From an uncultured archaeon (lineage in GTDB: Archaea > Thermoplasmatota > Thermoplasmata > Thermoplasmatales > Thermoplasmataceae), in NCBI GenBank assembly GCA_000965745.1, contig CP009479.1:1312457-1376456 (forward strand): a stretch of 64,000 bases of DNA, read 5' to 3'. A model generated the notes under the pieces. That model made no database searches and was not told the DNA's origin. It saw nothing but the letters and a program-made list of their open reading frames with translations. The translations under genes were made by a program, and so were the position numbers. How positions within the stretch are numbered: the stretch's first letter is position 1; the number at the start of each line of letters is the position of its first letter. Positions 44,792 through 53,028 of this stretch are shown in pieces.

Positions 44792-45376
44792 GTGAATGAG
44801 ATCTTTGTGGCACTTTCCGGAATAGTACTGGGGGTCTCCTTGGCTGGTCCACCTGGCCCGGTAACTGCCATTATGGTGAGGAGATCTGCCGATAGTATCC
44901 TCAAAGGGGTTTACGTGGGGTTTGGCGCCATGTCTGCGGATCTTGTTCTCATGCTTCTTACCTTCTTCTTCCGTTCCAGGGTAGATCTTTCCGCTTACGA
45001 TCCGTACATTTTCCTCCTGGGCTCTTTCTTCTTTATCCTGATCGCAGCATTCATCGCCAGGTCTAAGGACAACTCTTCCACCAGAAAATACAATTCGGGA
45101 TATCTTGCAGGGTTGAGTGTAGGGCTCATAAACCCGATGCAGATAGGATGGTGGCTTACCGCTGGACTAGGTTTTTATACGCAGTTCGGGCTTCTTCCCT
45201 TCTACTTCCTCTTTGTTGGAATAGTATTCTGGATACTCTTTCTATCAATACTTGTGAACAGATTTTCAAACAGGTACGGAAGATATGTGAACATTGGCAT
45301 AAAAATATTCAGCGTTTCAGCCTTGAGCATATTTGGAGTATATTTTGGATACCTTGGAACAATGGCCTTTATTTGA
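44792..45376 (+). CDS. LysE-family transporter
   Basis: A 194-residue six-helix exporter of the LysE/RhtB group. The helix 1 signature SLAGPPGPVTAIMV (residues 17-30) and the mid-protein GLSVGLINPMQIGWW are typical. Members export amino acids or related solutes. The start is GTG 44792. A convergent oxidoreductase operon begins 29 bases after the stop, with a poly-A/T stretch between them that may terminate both. Confidence 0.88.
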   Translation: MNEIFVALSGIVLGVSLAGPPGPVTAIMVRRSADSILKGVYVGFGAMSADLVLMLLTFFFRSRVDLSAYDPYIFLLGSFFFILIAAFIARSKDNSSTRKYNSGYLAGLSVGLINPMQIGWWLTAGLGFYTQFGLLPFYFLFVGIVFWILFLSILVNRFSNRYGRYVNIGIKIFSVSALSIFGVYFGYLGTMAFI

Positions 45377-45404
45377 ATCAAAATAAAAAAAAGAATTAAA
45401 GAGT

Positions 45405-46331
45405 TTACTGTATCACTCTGTCCCTGAAAGTTTCAACCGGGTCGACAAGTGTTTTTCCATCAGGGCTGGCAATCACCTGGCTTGACGGAGGGTTGGAAAA
45501 GTATTCAGGGAGGTTCTTCTCAAGCCTCTTTGTAAATGGCGGGACCGTCCTGTTGTCAAAGAAAACTCCGGTTGGTATCTTTTCGTCCCATTCCAGTCCC
45601 TTGTTGTAGGCTTTGGTGAATTTCTCCTGAAGGGATGAAACATTGTCCTCGGTAACTATCGGGTCCCATGAATCCTCATCTTCCAGCTTATAGACCCTGT
45701 TCCTGTACCAGTCCATCGTGTTGATGTTGTTGTATGTCGGACATGGCTGAAGTACGTCTATGAGTGCAGAACCTTCATGCTGCATCCCTTTTTTTATTAT
45801 CTCTTTCAACTGTTTGATGTCCGAGGTGAAACCTCTTGCTACAAAGGTATACCCTGATGTCAGCGCGAGTGCAATTGGATTCACCTTGCTGAACATGTTC
45901 GGCCTGGGAAGGCTTTTTGTCTGCTCACCAAGTGCAAGTGTCGGAGCAGCCTGTCCCTTCGTAAGGCCGTAAACTGCATTGTCATAAAGAATCACAGTTA
46001 GCCCCGTGTTTCTTCTTCCTTCGGCAACAAAGTGCCCGGCCCCTATGCTCATAAGGTCTCCGTCCCCTCCTGTCACAAGGACATTCAGGTTGGGGTTGGC
46101 AAGCTTAACACCAGTAGCATAAGGTATGGCCCTTCCGTGAAGTGTGTGGACACCCGCAATATTCAGGTAGTGGGGGGTCTTTCCTGAGCACCCTATACCG
46201 GATACTGCGATTACATCGTTAGGATCCAGGTTCAATTCTCCAAGCGCCTGCGTAAGGGCACTTACTATTCCAAAGTCCCCGCAGCCAGGGCACCAGTCTA
46301 TAGCTACGTCATTTCTATAATTATGCGCCAT
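45405..46331 (-). CDS. 2-oxoacid:ferredoxin oxidoreductase beta subunit
   Basis: The 308-residue thiamine-diphosphate-binding subunit. WCPGCGDFG at the N-terminus, SGIGCSG and the thiamine motif GGDGDLMSIG with YDNAVYGLTKGQ are present, and PCPTYNN provides a further cluster cysteine. It decarboxylates pyruvate, 2-oxoglutarate or related acids and reduces ferredoxin. ATG 46331 is chosen since the family begins MAHNY, and it overlaps the alpha gene by 11 bases. Confidence 0.94.
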   Translation of the reverse strand: MAHNYRNDVAIDWCPGCGDFGIVSALTQALGELNLDPNDVIAVSGIGCSGKTPHYLNIAGVHTLHGRAIPYATGVKLANPNLNVLVTGGDGDLMSIGAGHFVAEGRRNTGLTVILYDNAVYGLTKGQAAPTLALGEQTKSLPRPNMFSKVNPIALALTSGYTFVARGFTSDIKQLKEIIKKGMQHEGSALIDVLQPCPTYNNINTMDWYRNRVYKLEDEDSWDPIVTEDNVSSLQEKFTKAYNKGLEWDEKIPTGVFFDNRTVPPFTKRLEKNLPEYFSNPPSSQVIASPDGKTLVDPVETFRDRVIQ

Positions 46332-48219
46332 TTTGCAACACCACCATATGTTCTTTTGCTCCAATCAGGTTCTTTACAGCCCTCAGGATCTCATCCTCAG
46401 TCATGTGCCTTCCGTTATACTTCAGTATGCTGTCTTTTATCTCAAATCCAGTGTGCTGTTCTATAACTCTTGAAGCCTGGCCAAGCATGTTGCTCTCCAC
46501 ATTCACTACTCTCCTTGCCTTTGTCAGGACATCTCTAACGAAGTTTGTCGGGAATGGCTCAAACATCTTGAGGTAAAGCAGGTTTGCTTTGATCCCTTCT
46601 TCTGCAAGATCATCAATCACGTCGAGTATGGGCCCTTTTTGGCTTCCCCAGGTAACAAATGTTACATCTGCATCTTTAGATCCAAGTAGCTCCACCCTTT
46701 CTTCAAGGGGAATCTCCTTCTCGGCAGTCTTTATTTTCTTGAAACGCTTCTCCATCATCCGGTCACGAATCTCAGTATCCTCAGTGACATGGCCTTGCTC
46801 GTCGTGCTCGTCCCCGGTCATCCAGAAAATGTTCTTCCCGAAAACGCCCATTGGAGAGACTCCGTCCTCATTGTCAAGCGAATATCTCTTGAAATCCGCG
46901 TTCTCTTCGACTCTTACGCCGTTCTGGACACCCACTTTGTCAACATCAATATTCGGAACCATGTCAAGGGTATTTGCCAGGTTCTTGTCAATGAGGTGAA
47001 TTACTGGAAGCTGGTATCTCTGTGCGTAGTTCAGTGCCTTGATGGCATCATAGACGCACTCTTCCACATCGCCGGACGAAAGCACTATTCTTGGGAATTC
47101 ACCGTGGCCTGTGTTGAGGGCAAAGAGAAGATCCGACTGGCCATTCCTTGTGGGAAGTCCTGTGCTGGGACCTCCTCTCTGGTAAAGTGTAACAACAAGA
47201 GGGACTTCATCCATTCCCGCAAAGGAAATTGCCTCCGCCATGAGTGAAAAGCCAGGCCCGGATGTGGCCGTTGAGCTCCTGACGCCTGTCAGGGCTGCCC
47301 CAATTGCCATTGTAATCGCTGCAAGCTCATCCTCGGTTTGAACTACAACTATTCCTCCCTTGGCCAGCTTAGAATGCTCCTCGGACAGCCACTTTATGTT
47401 TTCGTGCTCTTCAATGATGGTGCTTTCATCACTTGCGGGAGTAATAGGATAGTATGTCTGGAACCTGAGTCCCCCCATTATCTTGCCTATTGCAGAACCA
47501 TCATTTCCCGTTATCAGAAGTCTTTCCTTCGACTCCCTCTTTTCGAGATGTATTCCGTTTAACTTGTTCTCTTCCACAAATTCGTAGGCTGCGCCCACTA
47601 CATCAATGTTCGATGGGACGACCTTCTCCTTCGACGCAAAAATAATCCTTATGGCTTTTTCAGCGAATTCCCGGTCAATGCCGGAGATTGCAAGTGTGAT
47701 TGCCGACCCAAGGGTATTGTAGTACCTGGAAGGCGTCCCTTCCTTCACCACTGAAGTCACAATCTTGCTGAAAGGTATCGCAATTGGGATCCCGCCCCTA
47801 TCCTTCATGTACTTGATTGAACCTGTAACATCGGGTGAATAGCCGTTTGCTTCAAGTGTCTTTCTTATCCTTCCCGCTGTGTCGTTTGTAATCATCCTGG
47901 CCTTTGAAAGCTCAGAGCCTTCGAAGCTGGAGTCGTAGATGATCTTTGTATTTTCACCGACATCCTCTATATGCTCGAAAATGGTGTCGGAATCGAGTGC
48001 GACAAGAACATCAAGAGGATATCTAAGGGATCTCGGCCTTTCTTGCTTTACCCTCATGTGGGTATAGCTGTGCCTTCCCTTGATATTTGAATGGTATTCT
48101 CTTACACTGAAAACGTTATAGCCAGCATAGGCGAAAGCCCTGCTTACCATGTTAGAGGAGGTATCTATACCCCCACCTTGAGGTCCCCCGATCGTGAGAC
48201 TAATGTCTACTTTTGACAT
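46321..48219 (-). CDS. 2-oxoacid:ferredoxin oxidoreductase fused gamma-alpha subunit
   Basis: A 632-residue fusion of the gamma domain (GGPQGGGIDTSSN near residue 10) and the alpha domain, as in Sulfolobus-type 2-oxoacid:ferredoxin oxidoreductases. The alpha motif YYPITPASDES is near residue 260. Such two-subunit enzymes have broad 2-oxoacid use, so it can serve both pyruvate and 2-oxoglutarate steps. ATG 48219 is chosen over GTG 48228. Confidence 0.94.
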   Translation of the reverse strand: MSKVDISLTIGGPQGGGIDTSSNMVSRAFAYAGYNVFSVREYHSNIKGRHSYTHMRVKQERPRSLRYPLDVLVALDSDTIFEHIEDVGENTKIIYDSSFEGSELSKARMITNDTAGRIRKTLEANGYSPDVTGSIKYMKDRGGIPIAIPFSKIVTSVVKEGTPSRYYNTLGSAITLAISGIDREFAEKAIRIIFASKEKVVPSNIDVVGAAYEFVEENKLNGIHLEKRESKERLLITGNDGSAIGKIMGGLRFQTYYPITPASDESTIIEEHENIKWLSEEHSKLAKGGIVVVQTEDELAAITMAIGAALTGVRSSTATSGPGFSLMAEAISFAGMDEVPLVVTLYQRGGPSTGLPTRNGQSDLLFALNTGHGEFPRIVLSSGDVEECVYDAIKALNYAQRYQLPVIHLIDKNLANTLDMVPNIDVDKVGVQNGVRVEENADFKRYSLDNEDGVSPMGVFGKNIFWMTGDEHDEQGHVTEDTEIRDRMMEKRFKKIKTAEKEIPLEERVELLGSKDADVTFVTWGSQKGPILDVIDDLAEEGIKANLLYLKMFEPFPTNFVRDVLTKARRVVNVESNMLGQASRVIEQHTGFEIKDSILKYNGRHMTEDEILRAVKNLIGAKEHMVVLQNGA

Positions 48220-48512
48220 ATGTTTCACGTTATTTCTTACTAATTAAAAAACTTTTTAGAACTTCATTTTTCGCAGAGTCTGTGTTTTACAAAACTGTCG
48301 GGTGATGACATTTTTTTAAACTCCTTTGTTCAAATTATCCGGAAACTATCAACAATCTACGAAAACCGAATGTGAAACCATAGTTTTTAGGGGACTGGAT
48401 GTAGTAGCGTATTTATGTATCTTACTAATAACCCGTAGCGTAAAATCCGGACGCGTACACCTCCATAGATCGATGGGGCGCATGTTGCAGGGATTTGAGT
48501 GGTGAATAAGAA

Positions 48513-49046
48513 ATGATGGTAGTTACAGGAATGCCTGGTGCAGGAAAGGACGAGTTTATAAAAGTAGCCAACGCACTGGGGATCAGAGATGTCCACATGG
48601 GCAATTCTGTTAGAAAATTTGCCGAGCAAAGCGGTGTCGTTTCGAACGATAACGGCATCGGAAAATTCGCTACAGATGAGCGAAACAGGTACGGTATGGA
48701 CATCTGGGCAAAAAGAACTGCAGCGAATATTGAAGACCCTGTGAACACGATAGTGGACGGTCTCAGAAACTATGAGGAACTGGAATTCTTCAAGAATGAA
48801 TATAAGGACCTCAAGGTCATAGCTATCTTTGCAAACAGAGATAACAGGCTTACAAGGATATTGAAGAGGGGAAGGGAGGATGACATCAGAAACATGTCTG
48901 AACTGATCCGCAGGGACGAGCGCGAACTCTCATGGGGGATCGGCAACGTCATCGCCCTCGCTGACTTCATGATGTTAAATGACTGTTCCCTTGAGAATTT
49001 CAGGTCCAGGGCTGAAGAATTCATTAAAAAGAAGATATTAAAGTAA
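48513..49046 (+). CDS. UPF0200 P-loop kinase-like protein
   Basis: A 177-residue archaeal UPF0200 protein, related to dephospho-CoA kinase and other small nucleotide kinases. The P-loop GMPGAGKD spans residues 6-13, and TIVDGLRNYEELEFF and the lid-like arginines follow. GGTGA lies before the start. The upstream gap (48229-48512) is A/T-rich at its left end and shows no gene or RNA that I can recognise. Confidence 0.88.
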   Translation: MMVVTGMPGAGKDEFIKVANALGIRDVHMGNSVRKFAEQSGVVSNDNGIGKFATDERNRYGMDIWAKRTAANIEDPVNTIVDGLRNYEELEFFKNEYKDLKVIAIFANRDNRLTRILKRGREDDIRNMSELIRRDERELSWGIGNVIALADFMMLNDCSLENFRSRAEEFIKKKILK

Positions 49047-49049
49047 GGA

Positions 49050-49817
49050 TCATTTTGCAGTTATGATTCTGCTCATATAATTTACTAAGGAGTCGTAGAA
49101 GATTTTTCCGGTCCCGTACTCATTATCCCTTTCTGTACCAATCATCTGGTATCCATAATACACCCTTTCCGGATGTGGCATGAGGCCGATGACATTTCCG
49201 GCTGTGTTGGTTATCGAGGCGATTGACTGAACGGAACCGTTGGGGTTCCAGGGGTATTCGTCAGAAGTACCGTCTTTATTCGTATATTTGAATAGAATCT
49301 GATCATTTTCTATCATGCGTGGAAGGTTATTTTCCTCATCCTTTATGACAACTCTTCCCTCTGCATGTGCGACAGGTACCTGATACGGCCTGCCTTCTTC
49401 GAATTTTTCAGAGAATATTTTGTTTGATCCCACCCTCTTCATGTAGGTAAAGCGGCATTCAAACCGGTTTGATCTATTGAAAGTCAAGGTGACAGTTTTC
49501 TTCCAGTCTCCATCAAGATCGGGCAGCATACCTGTCTCGGCAAGAACCTGAAACCCGTTGCATACTCCTATCAGAGGTTTTTCTTCCTCGATAAATCTGC
49601 GCAAACCTTCTCTGGATGAATCCATGAGCCTGGCGGCAAAAATTGCACCGCCTCTCACGTAATCTCCAGCAGAAAATCCGCCAGGTATTATGGCTCCATC
49701 AAAATCATCGAACGATATTGTTCCTCTGCTGAGGTCATTGATATGGACATATTCCGGTGAAGCACCGCTTCTTTTGAATGACAGGAGGGCCTCTTCCTCG
49801 TTGTTGGTACCCTCCAT
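49050..49817 (-). CDS. purQ: Phosphoribosylformylglycinamidine synthase PurQ subunit, start unclear
   Basis: The glutaminase subunit of the fourth purine-synthesis step. The nucleophile C86 lies in GVCNGFQ, and the catalytic HPE in MPHPERV. The first in-frame ATG (49817) lies at MEGTNNE, but seven to ten codons upstream on this strand continue a proper first strand (SPKVAVIR), as the family requires. No ATG, GTG or TTG occurs in frame between there and the upstream TGA within the L40e gene. So either translation starts at ATG 49817 with the first strand missing, or at a non-standard codon. It follows L40e with no gap. Confidence 0.88.
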   Translation of the reverse strand: MEGTNNEEEALLSFKRSGASPEYVHINDLSRGTISFDDFDGAIIPGGFSAGDYVRGGAIFAARLMDSSREGLRRFIEEEKPLIGVCNGFQVLAETGMLPDLDGDWKKTVTLTFNRSNRFECRFTYMKRVGSNKIFSEKFEEGRPYQVPVAHAEGRVVIKDEENNLPRMIENDQILFKYTNKDGTSDEYPWNPNGSVQSIASITNTAGNVIGLMPHPERVYYGYQMIGTERDNEYGTGKIFYDSLVNYMSRIITAK

Positions 49818-49855
49818 CCTAATTACGGCAACTTTTGGAGAATATGCGCTATCCG

Positions 49856-50005
49856 TTACTGTCCGCCTCTTCTCTCCTTGGCCTTGAACCTTAGTTCAGT
49901 GTACCCGCATTTTCTGCATCTCTTTGCGGTCGGGGCGTTTCTAGCATCGCACCTCATGCATATTTTCTTGTTCAGTCTTCTTTCAATTGCTTCTGCGAAT
50001 GGCAT
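49856..50005 (-). CDS. rpl40e: Ribosomal protein L40e
   Basis: A 49-residue zinc-ribbon ribosomal protein, ending with ERRGGQ. The cysteines CMRC and CRKC bind zinc, and the motif [19 protein letters not shown] is the archaeal L40e signature. In eukaryotes it is fused to ubiquitin; here it stands alone. The gene precedes PurQ and overlaps its apparent upstream extension. Confidence 0.93.
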   Translation of the reverse strand: MPFAEAIERRLNKKICMRCDARNAPTAKRCRKCGYTELRFKAKERRGGQ

Positions 50006-50095
50006 GATTGTTCAACCTTTTATGTCATGTCCCGCCTTAATGGCAAAGGAACATGAATAGCGATAGTTACAGGGTATATATGGATTTAGCATTTG

Positions 50096-51664
50096 TCATA
50101 TGATTCTAGGGACAATTATTTCCCACAACAAAAGGAAGATTACAACTATATTCAGAACCCCCATAATCCTGTTAAGAACACTTTCTTTACTGAGGAACGA
50201 TAGCGATTTCCTTCTTCCTGCTATCAGGAAAGTATCCTTGAAGAACTGGTTCCCGTCAAGTATCAGCAGAGGGAGAGCATTTGTAACCCCAAGAAGTATG
50301 TTGACCCAGTATAACCAGAAGAGCATGTTGACCGTTCCCCAGAACAATCCTGCATTGAACGGGGTGTGGAATAGCTGTGTAAGATGGTGTGGAACCGGGG
50401 AAAAGCCGGAAAGGGGCAGGGAAATGGACGACAGAAAACCATACCAGGGGTCAGTGAATATGCTGCTCAGAAATATGACAGGCTTAATGTCACTGAGGGA
50501 TACGCCTGTCAAACCGAGATAACTCGAAGTAACACCTATGAAGCTCTGGTTCTTGTACACATCTTTGTTTGCCGTTGGATCGAATTGCGAGTAGTATGAA
50601 TACTTTGTAACTGTAGTCAGGTTAAAATTGTCCACAGTTTTAACGAACCCCTGTGAGCTTTCGTTGTAGCTGACAGTTACTATGTGGACAGTGGTTCCTG
50701 GTGTGATATTGTCCAGTGTATTCTCCATCCCGTTTTGATTATAGACTATGCTTCCATTGATTGAATATATAATGGAACCTGTTTTTATTCCCACTTGGCT
50801 GGCAGGGAAATCCTGGAGTGTGGATAATATGTTGACACCTGACGGGTACTGGATTGTCCTCACTGAGGTACCATTAAATACCTCCATGGGAACGAGCTTC
50901 CCCGGGGTTATGTTTGAGTTGGTGAACATATTGTTAAGGGCTAGTCCCGAATAATTCCCATAGGCAATCAGCTCTTCGCCAGGGTGAATGAGGGACTGGT
51001 AGGGCTGATCCGATGAAACCCCCTGGATGTAGACCCCCTGGTGGATAGGTTGTGCCGCAGGCATCATGACCGCTGATAGAATAAGTACCATGGCGATTCC
51101 CAGCACTATATTGATTCCGGCACCTGCGCCAAATATTCTTCTCCTGACAACAGGGTCAGACTTCGTGATCTCTTCCTCGTCAGGCTCAACAAATGCTCCC
51201 ATTGGAACAACAAAAAAGAGTATCCCCACTGAATTGACTTTGAGCCCATGCTTCCTCGCTACTATGCCATGAAAAACCTCATGTATTACAACTGAGATAG
51301 CAAAAGCTGGTATTCCGTACGTCACCGGAATTATCGGGTTGACTCCGGGAATGCCGAGATAATAGGTCAGGGGAGTGCTAGCTCTTACAGTTAGCGTAGT
51401 GCTTAGGTAGGCACCATAGAAGAGGAAGAAAATTGCAAAAATTCCAGTCGCGAGTACCAATGCAACTGAGAAACGCGAAAAACCTATGGCAGGAAATTTC
51501 TCAGCCACCCGGTCGAGGATACCACGGCGCTTTATTGCCTTTATCATAAGAAGCGGTCCAAGAAGAGAGATCCTCTTACTCTTCTTGATAAAAGGGGATA
51601 GTATCATCAAAAGTATTATCCATGCAAAAATTACAATAATGGCAATAAGGAGACCGTTAACCAT
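50096..51664 (-). CDS. Site-2 protease family intramembrane metalloprotease
   Basis: A 522-residue M50 protease. The zinc motif HEVFH is at residues 128-132 within a membrane helix, and the second motif LLILDGNQFF lies near residue 480. A PDZ-like insert (about residues 225-330) sits between them. Such enzymes cut membrane-bound regulators within the lipid bilayer. It is divergent from FBP aldolase/phosphatase, with a 199-base control region. Confidence 0.93.
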   Translation of the reverse strand: MVNGLLIAIIVIFAWIILLMILSPFIKKSKRISLLGPLLMIKAIKRRGILDRVAEKFPAIGFSRFSVALVLATGIFAIFFLFYGAYLSTTLTVRASTPLTYYLGIPGVNPIIPVTYGIPAFAISVVIHEVFHGIVARKHGLKVNSVGILFFVVPMGAFVEPDEEEITKSDPVVRRRIFGAGAGINIVLGIAMVLILSAVMMPAAQPIHQGVYIQGVSSDQPYQSLIHPGEELIAYGNYSGLALNNMFTNSNITPGKLVPMEVFNGTSVRTIQYPSGVNILSTLQDFPASQVGIKTGSIIYSINGSIVYNQNGMENTLDNITPGTTVHIVTVSYNESSQGFVKTVDNFNLTTVTKYSYYSQFDPTANKDVYKNQSFIGVTSSYLGLTGVSLSDIKPVIFLSSIFTDPWYGFLSSISLPLSGFSPVPHHLTQLFHTPFNAGLFWGTVNMLFWLYWVNILLGVTNALPLLILDGNQFFKDTFLIAGRRKSLSFLSKESVLNRIMGVLNIVVIFLLLWEIIVPRII

Positions 51665-51738
51665 CTGAACACAGATTTATGTAACCATAATAACGTTTTT
51701 CATAAATATTATGGGGACGTAGTTTGTAAATTGTCTGC

Positions 51739-51822
51739 CTATTGTTGTATTGACACGGAATTTTTCGACAATAGGTGAATTAAATTTCAAATATATATAC
51801 CAAACGTCGATTGTCTAGACAA
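51739..51822. promoter_or_regulatory. TTGTC/GACAA operator-like repeats upstream of FBP aldolase/phosphatase
   Basis: The region holds CCTATTGTTG facing CGACAATAGG (9 of 10 complementary, 18-base spacer, about 51739-51776). Next come a TATA-like ATATATATAC (51790-51799) and a perfect palindrome TTGTCTAGACAA (51811-51822) where transcription should begin. The common half-site TTGTC/GACAA, seen also near 51730, suggests one regulator binding several times. Confidence 0.5.
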
Positions 51823-51863
51823 CTCAACAAAAAACTTTTAGTATTTGTGACCATAATAAAACC

Positions 51864-53021
51864 ATGAAGGTAACAATATCCCATATAAAAGCAGATATAG
51901 GAAGCCTTCCGGGTCACACTACCGTTCACCTGGATGTTCTTAACGAAGTAAAAAATTACGTTGAAAAAAATGGAAAAGGAATCCTAAGCGACCATTACAT
52001 AACCTTTGTCGGTGACGATATACAGATCACTATGATTCATGACAAGGGCATAGACAGTCCCGAAGTTCATGAACTTGCCTGGAACGCATTCAAGGCAGGA
52101 ACAGCAGTAGCAAAGAAACTAGGGCTTTATGGAGCTGGCCAGGATCTATTGAAAGATTCATTCTCTGGTAATGTGAAGGGGATGGGACCTGGTGTGGCAG
52201 AAATGGAGATTACCCCTAGAAAGTCGGAACCTTTCATAATCTATATGATGGACAAGACAGAACCGGGTGCATTCAACTATCCTATATACAAGATGTTTGC
52301 AGATCCATTCAACACCCCCGGGCTTGTAATCGATCAGAACATGAACAGTGGCTTCATATTCGAAATCTGGGACATTATAGAAGGCAAGAAGATTTTCCTT
52401 GAAGCGCCTCAGAAGAGTTATGATATACTCGCAATGATTGGTTCCAAGAGCAAATATGTCGTGAAGCGGGTCATAACCAAGGAAGACCATGAAAAACTTC
52501 CAGACGAGAATGTAGCTGTAATCTCTACAGATAAACTTTCATTCATAGCCGGAGAGTATGTCGGCAAGGATGATCCAGCAGGTATTGTAAGGATACAGTC
52601 TGGCCTTCCTGCATCTGGCGAAGCGCTTGAGGCATTTTCGCACCCGTATCTGGTTTCCGGTTGGATGAGGGGATCACACAACGGTCCGTTGATGCCAGTG
52701 GGCCAGAAGGATGCAAAGATGACAAGATTCGATGGGCCGCCTAGAGTAGTTGCCCTGGGTTTTGTAGTTAAAGATGGAAAACTTTCAGGCCCAGTGGACA
52801 TGTTTGACGACACGGCATTTGACGGGGCAAGGCAAAAGGCTGTCGAAATGACAGACTATCTAAGAAGAATGGGTCCATTCGAGCCACACCGGCTTCCTGA
52901 GGAAGATATGGAATATACGTCTCTTCCAAGAGTCCTCGAGAAGCACAAGTCACATTTTGAGCCTATTGAAAACGCCCAGAAAAAGAAGGAGATCAGAGTC
53001 GGCACAAAGGATGTCGACTAA
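51864..53021 (+). CDS. fbp: Fructose-1,6-bisphosphate aldolase/phosphatase
   Basis: A 385-residue bifunctional enzyme that both condenses triose phosphates and removes the 1-phosphate, making gluconeogenesis one-way. The N-terminal metal-binding motif ISHIKADIGSLPGHT (residues 4-18), the DDIQITMIHD segment, and the later YGAGQDLLKDSFSGN are typical. It acts with the PGI/PMI gene at 62782-63714 on the same pathway. Confidence 0.96.
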   Translation: MKVTISHIKADIGSLPGHTTVHLDVLNEVKNYVEKNGKGILSDHYITFVGDDIQITMIHDKGIDSPEVHELAWNAFKAGTAVAKKLGLYGAGQDLLKDSFSGNVKGMGPGVAEMEITPRKSEPFIIYMMDKTEPGAFNYPIYKMFADPFNTPGLVIDQNMNSGFIFEIWDIIEGKKIFLEAPQKSYDILAMIGSKSKYVVKRVITKEDHEKLPDENVAVISTDKLSFIAGEYVGKDDPAGIVRIQSGLPASGEALEAFSHPYLVSGWMRGSHNGPLMPVGQKDAKMTRFDGPPRVVALGFVVKDGKLSGPVDMFDDTAFDGARQKAVEMTDYLRRMGPFEPHRLPEEDMEYTSLPRVLEKHKSHFEPIENAQKKKEIRVGTKDVD

Positions 53022-53028
53022 TCCGTTT

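Noticed and set aside
48229-48512. 284-base gap before the UPF0200 gene as a possible ncRNA
   Set aside because: No convincing stem set, tRNA fold or conserved motif could be drawn; only A/T-rich promoter-like sequence is visible.
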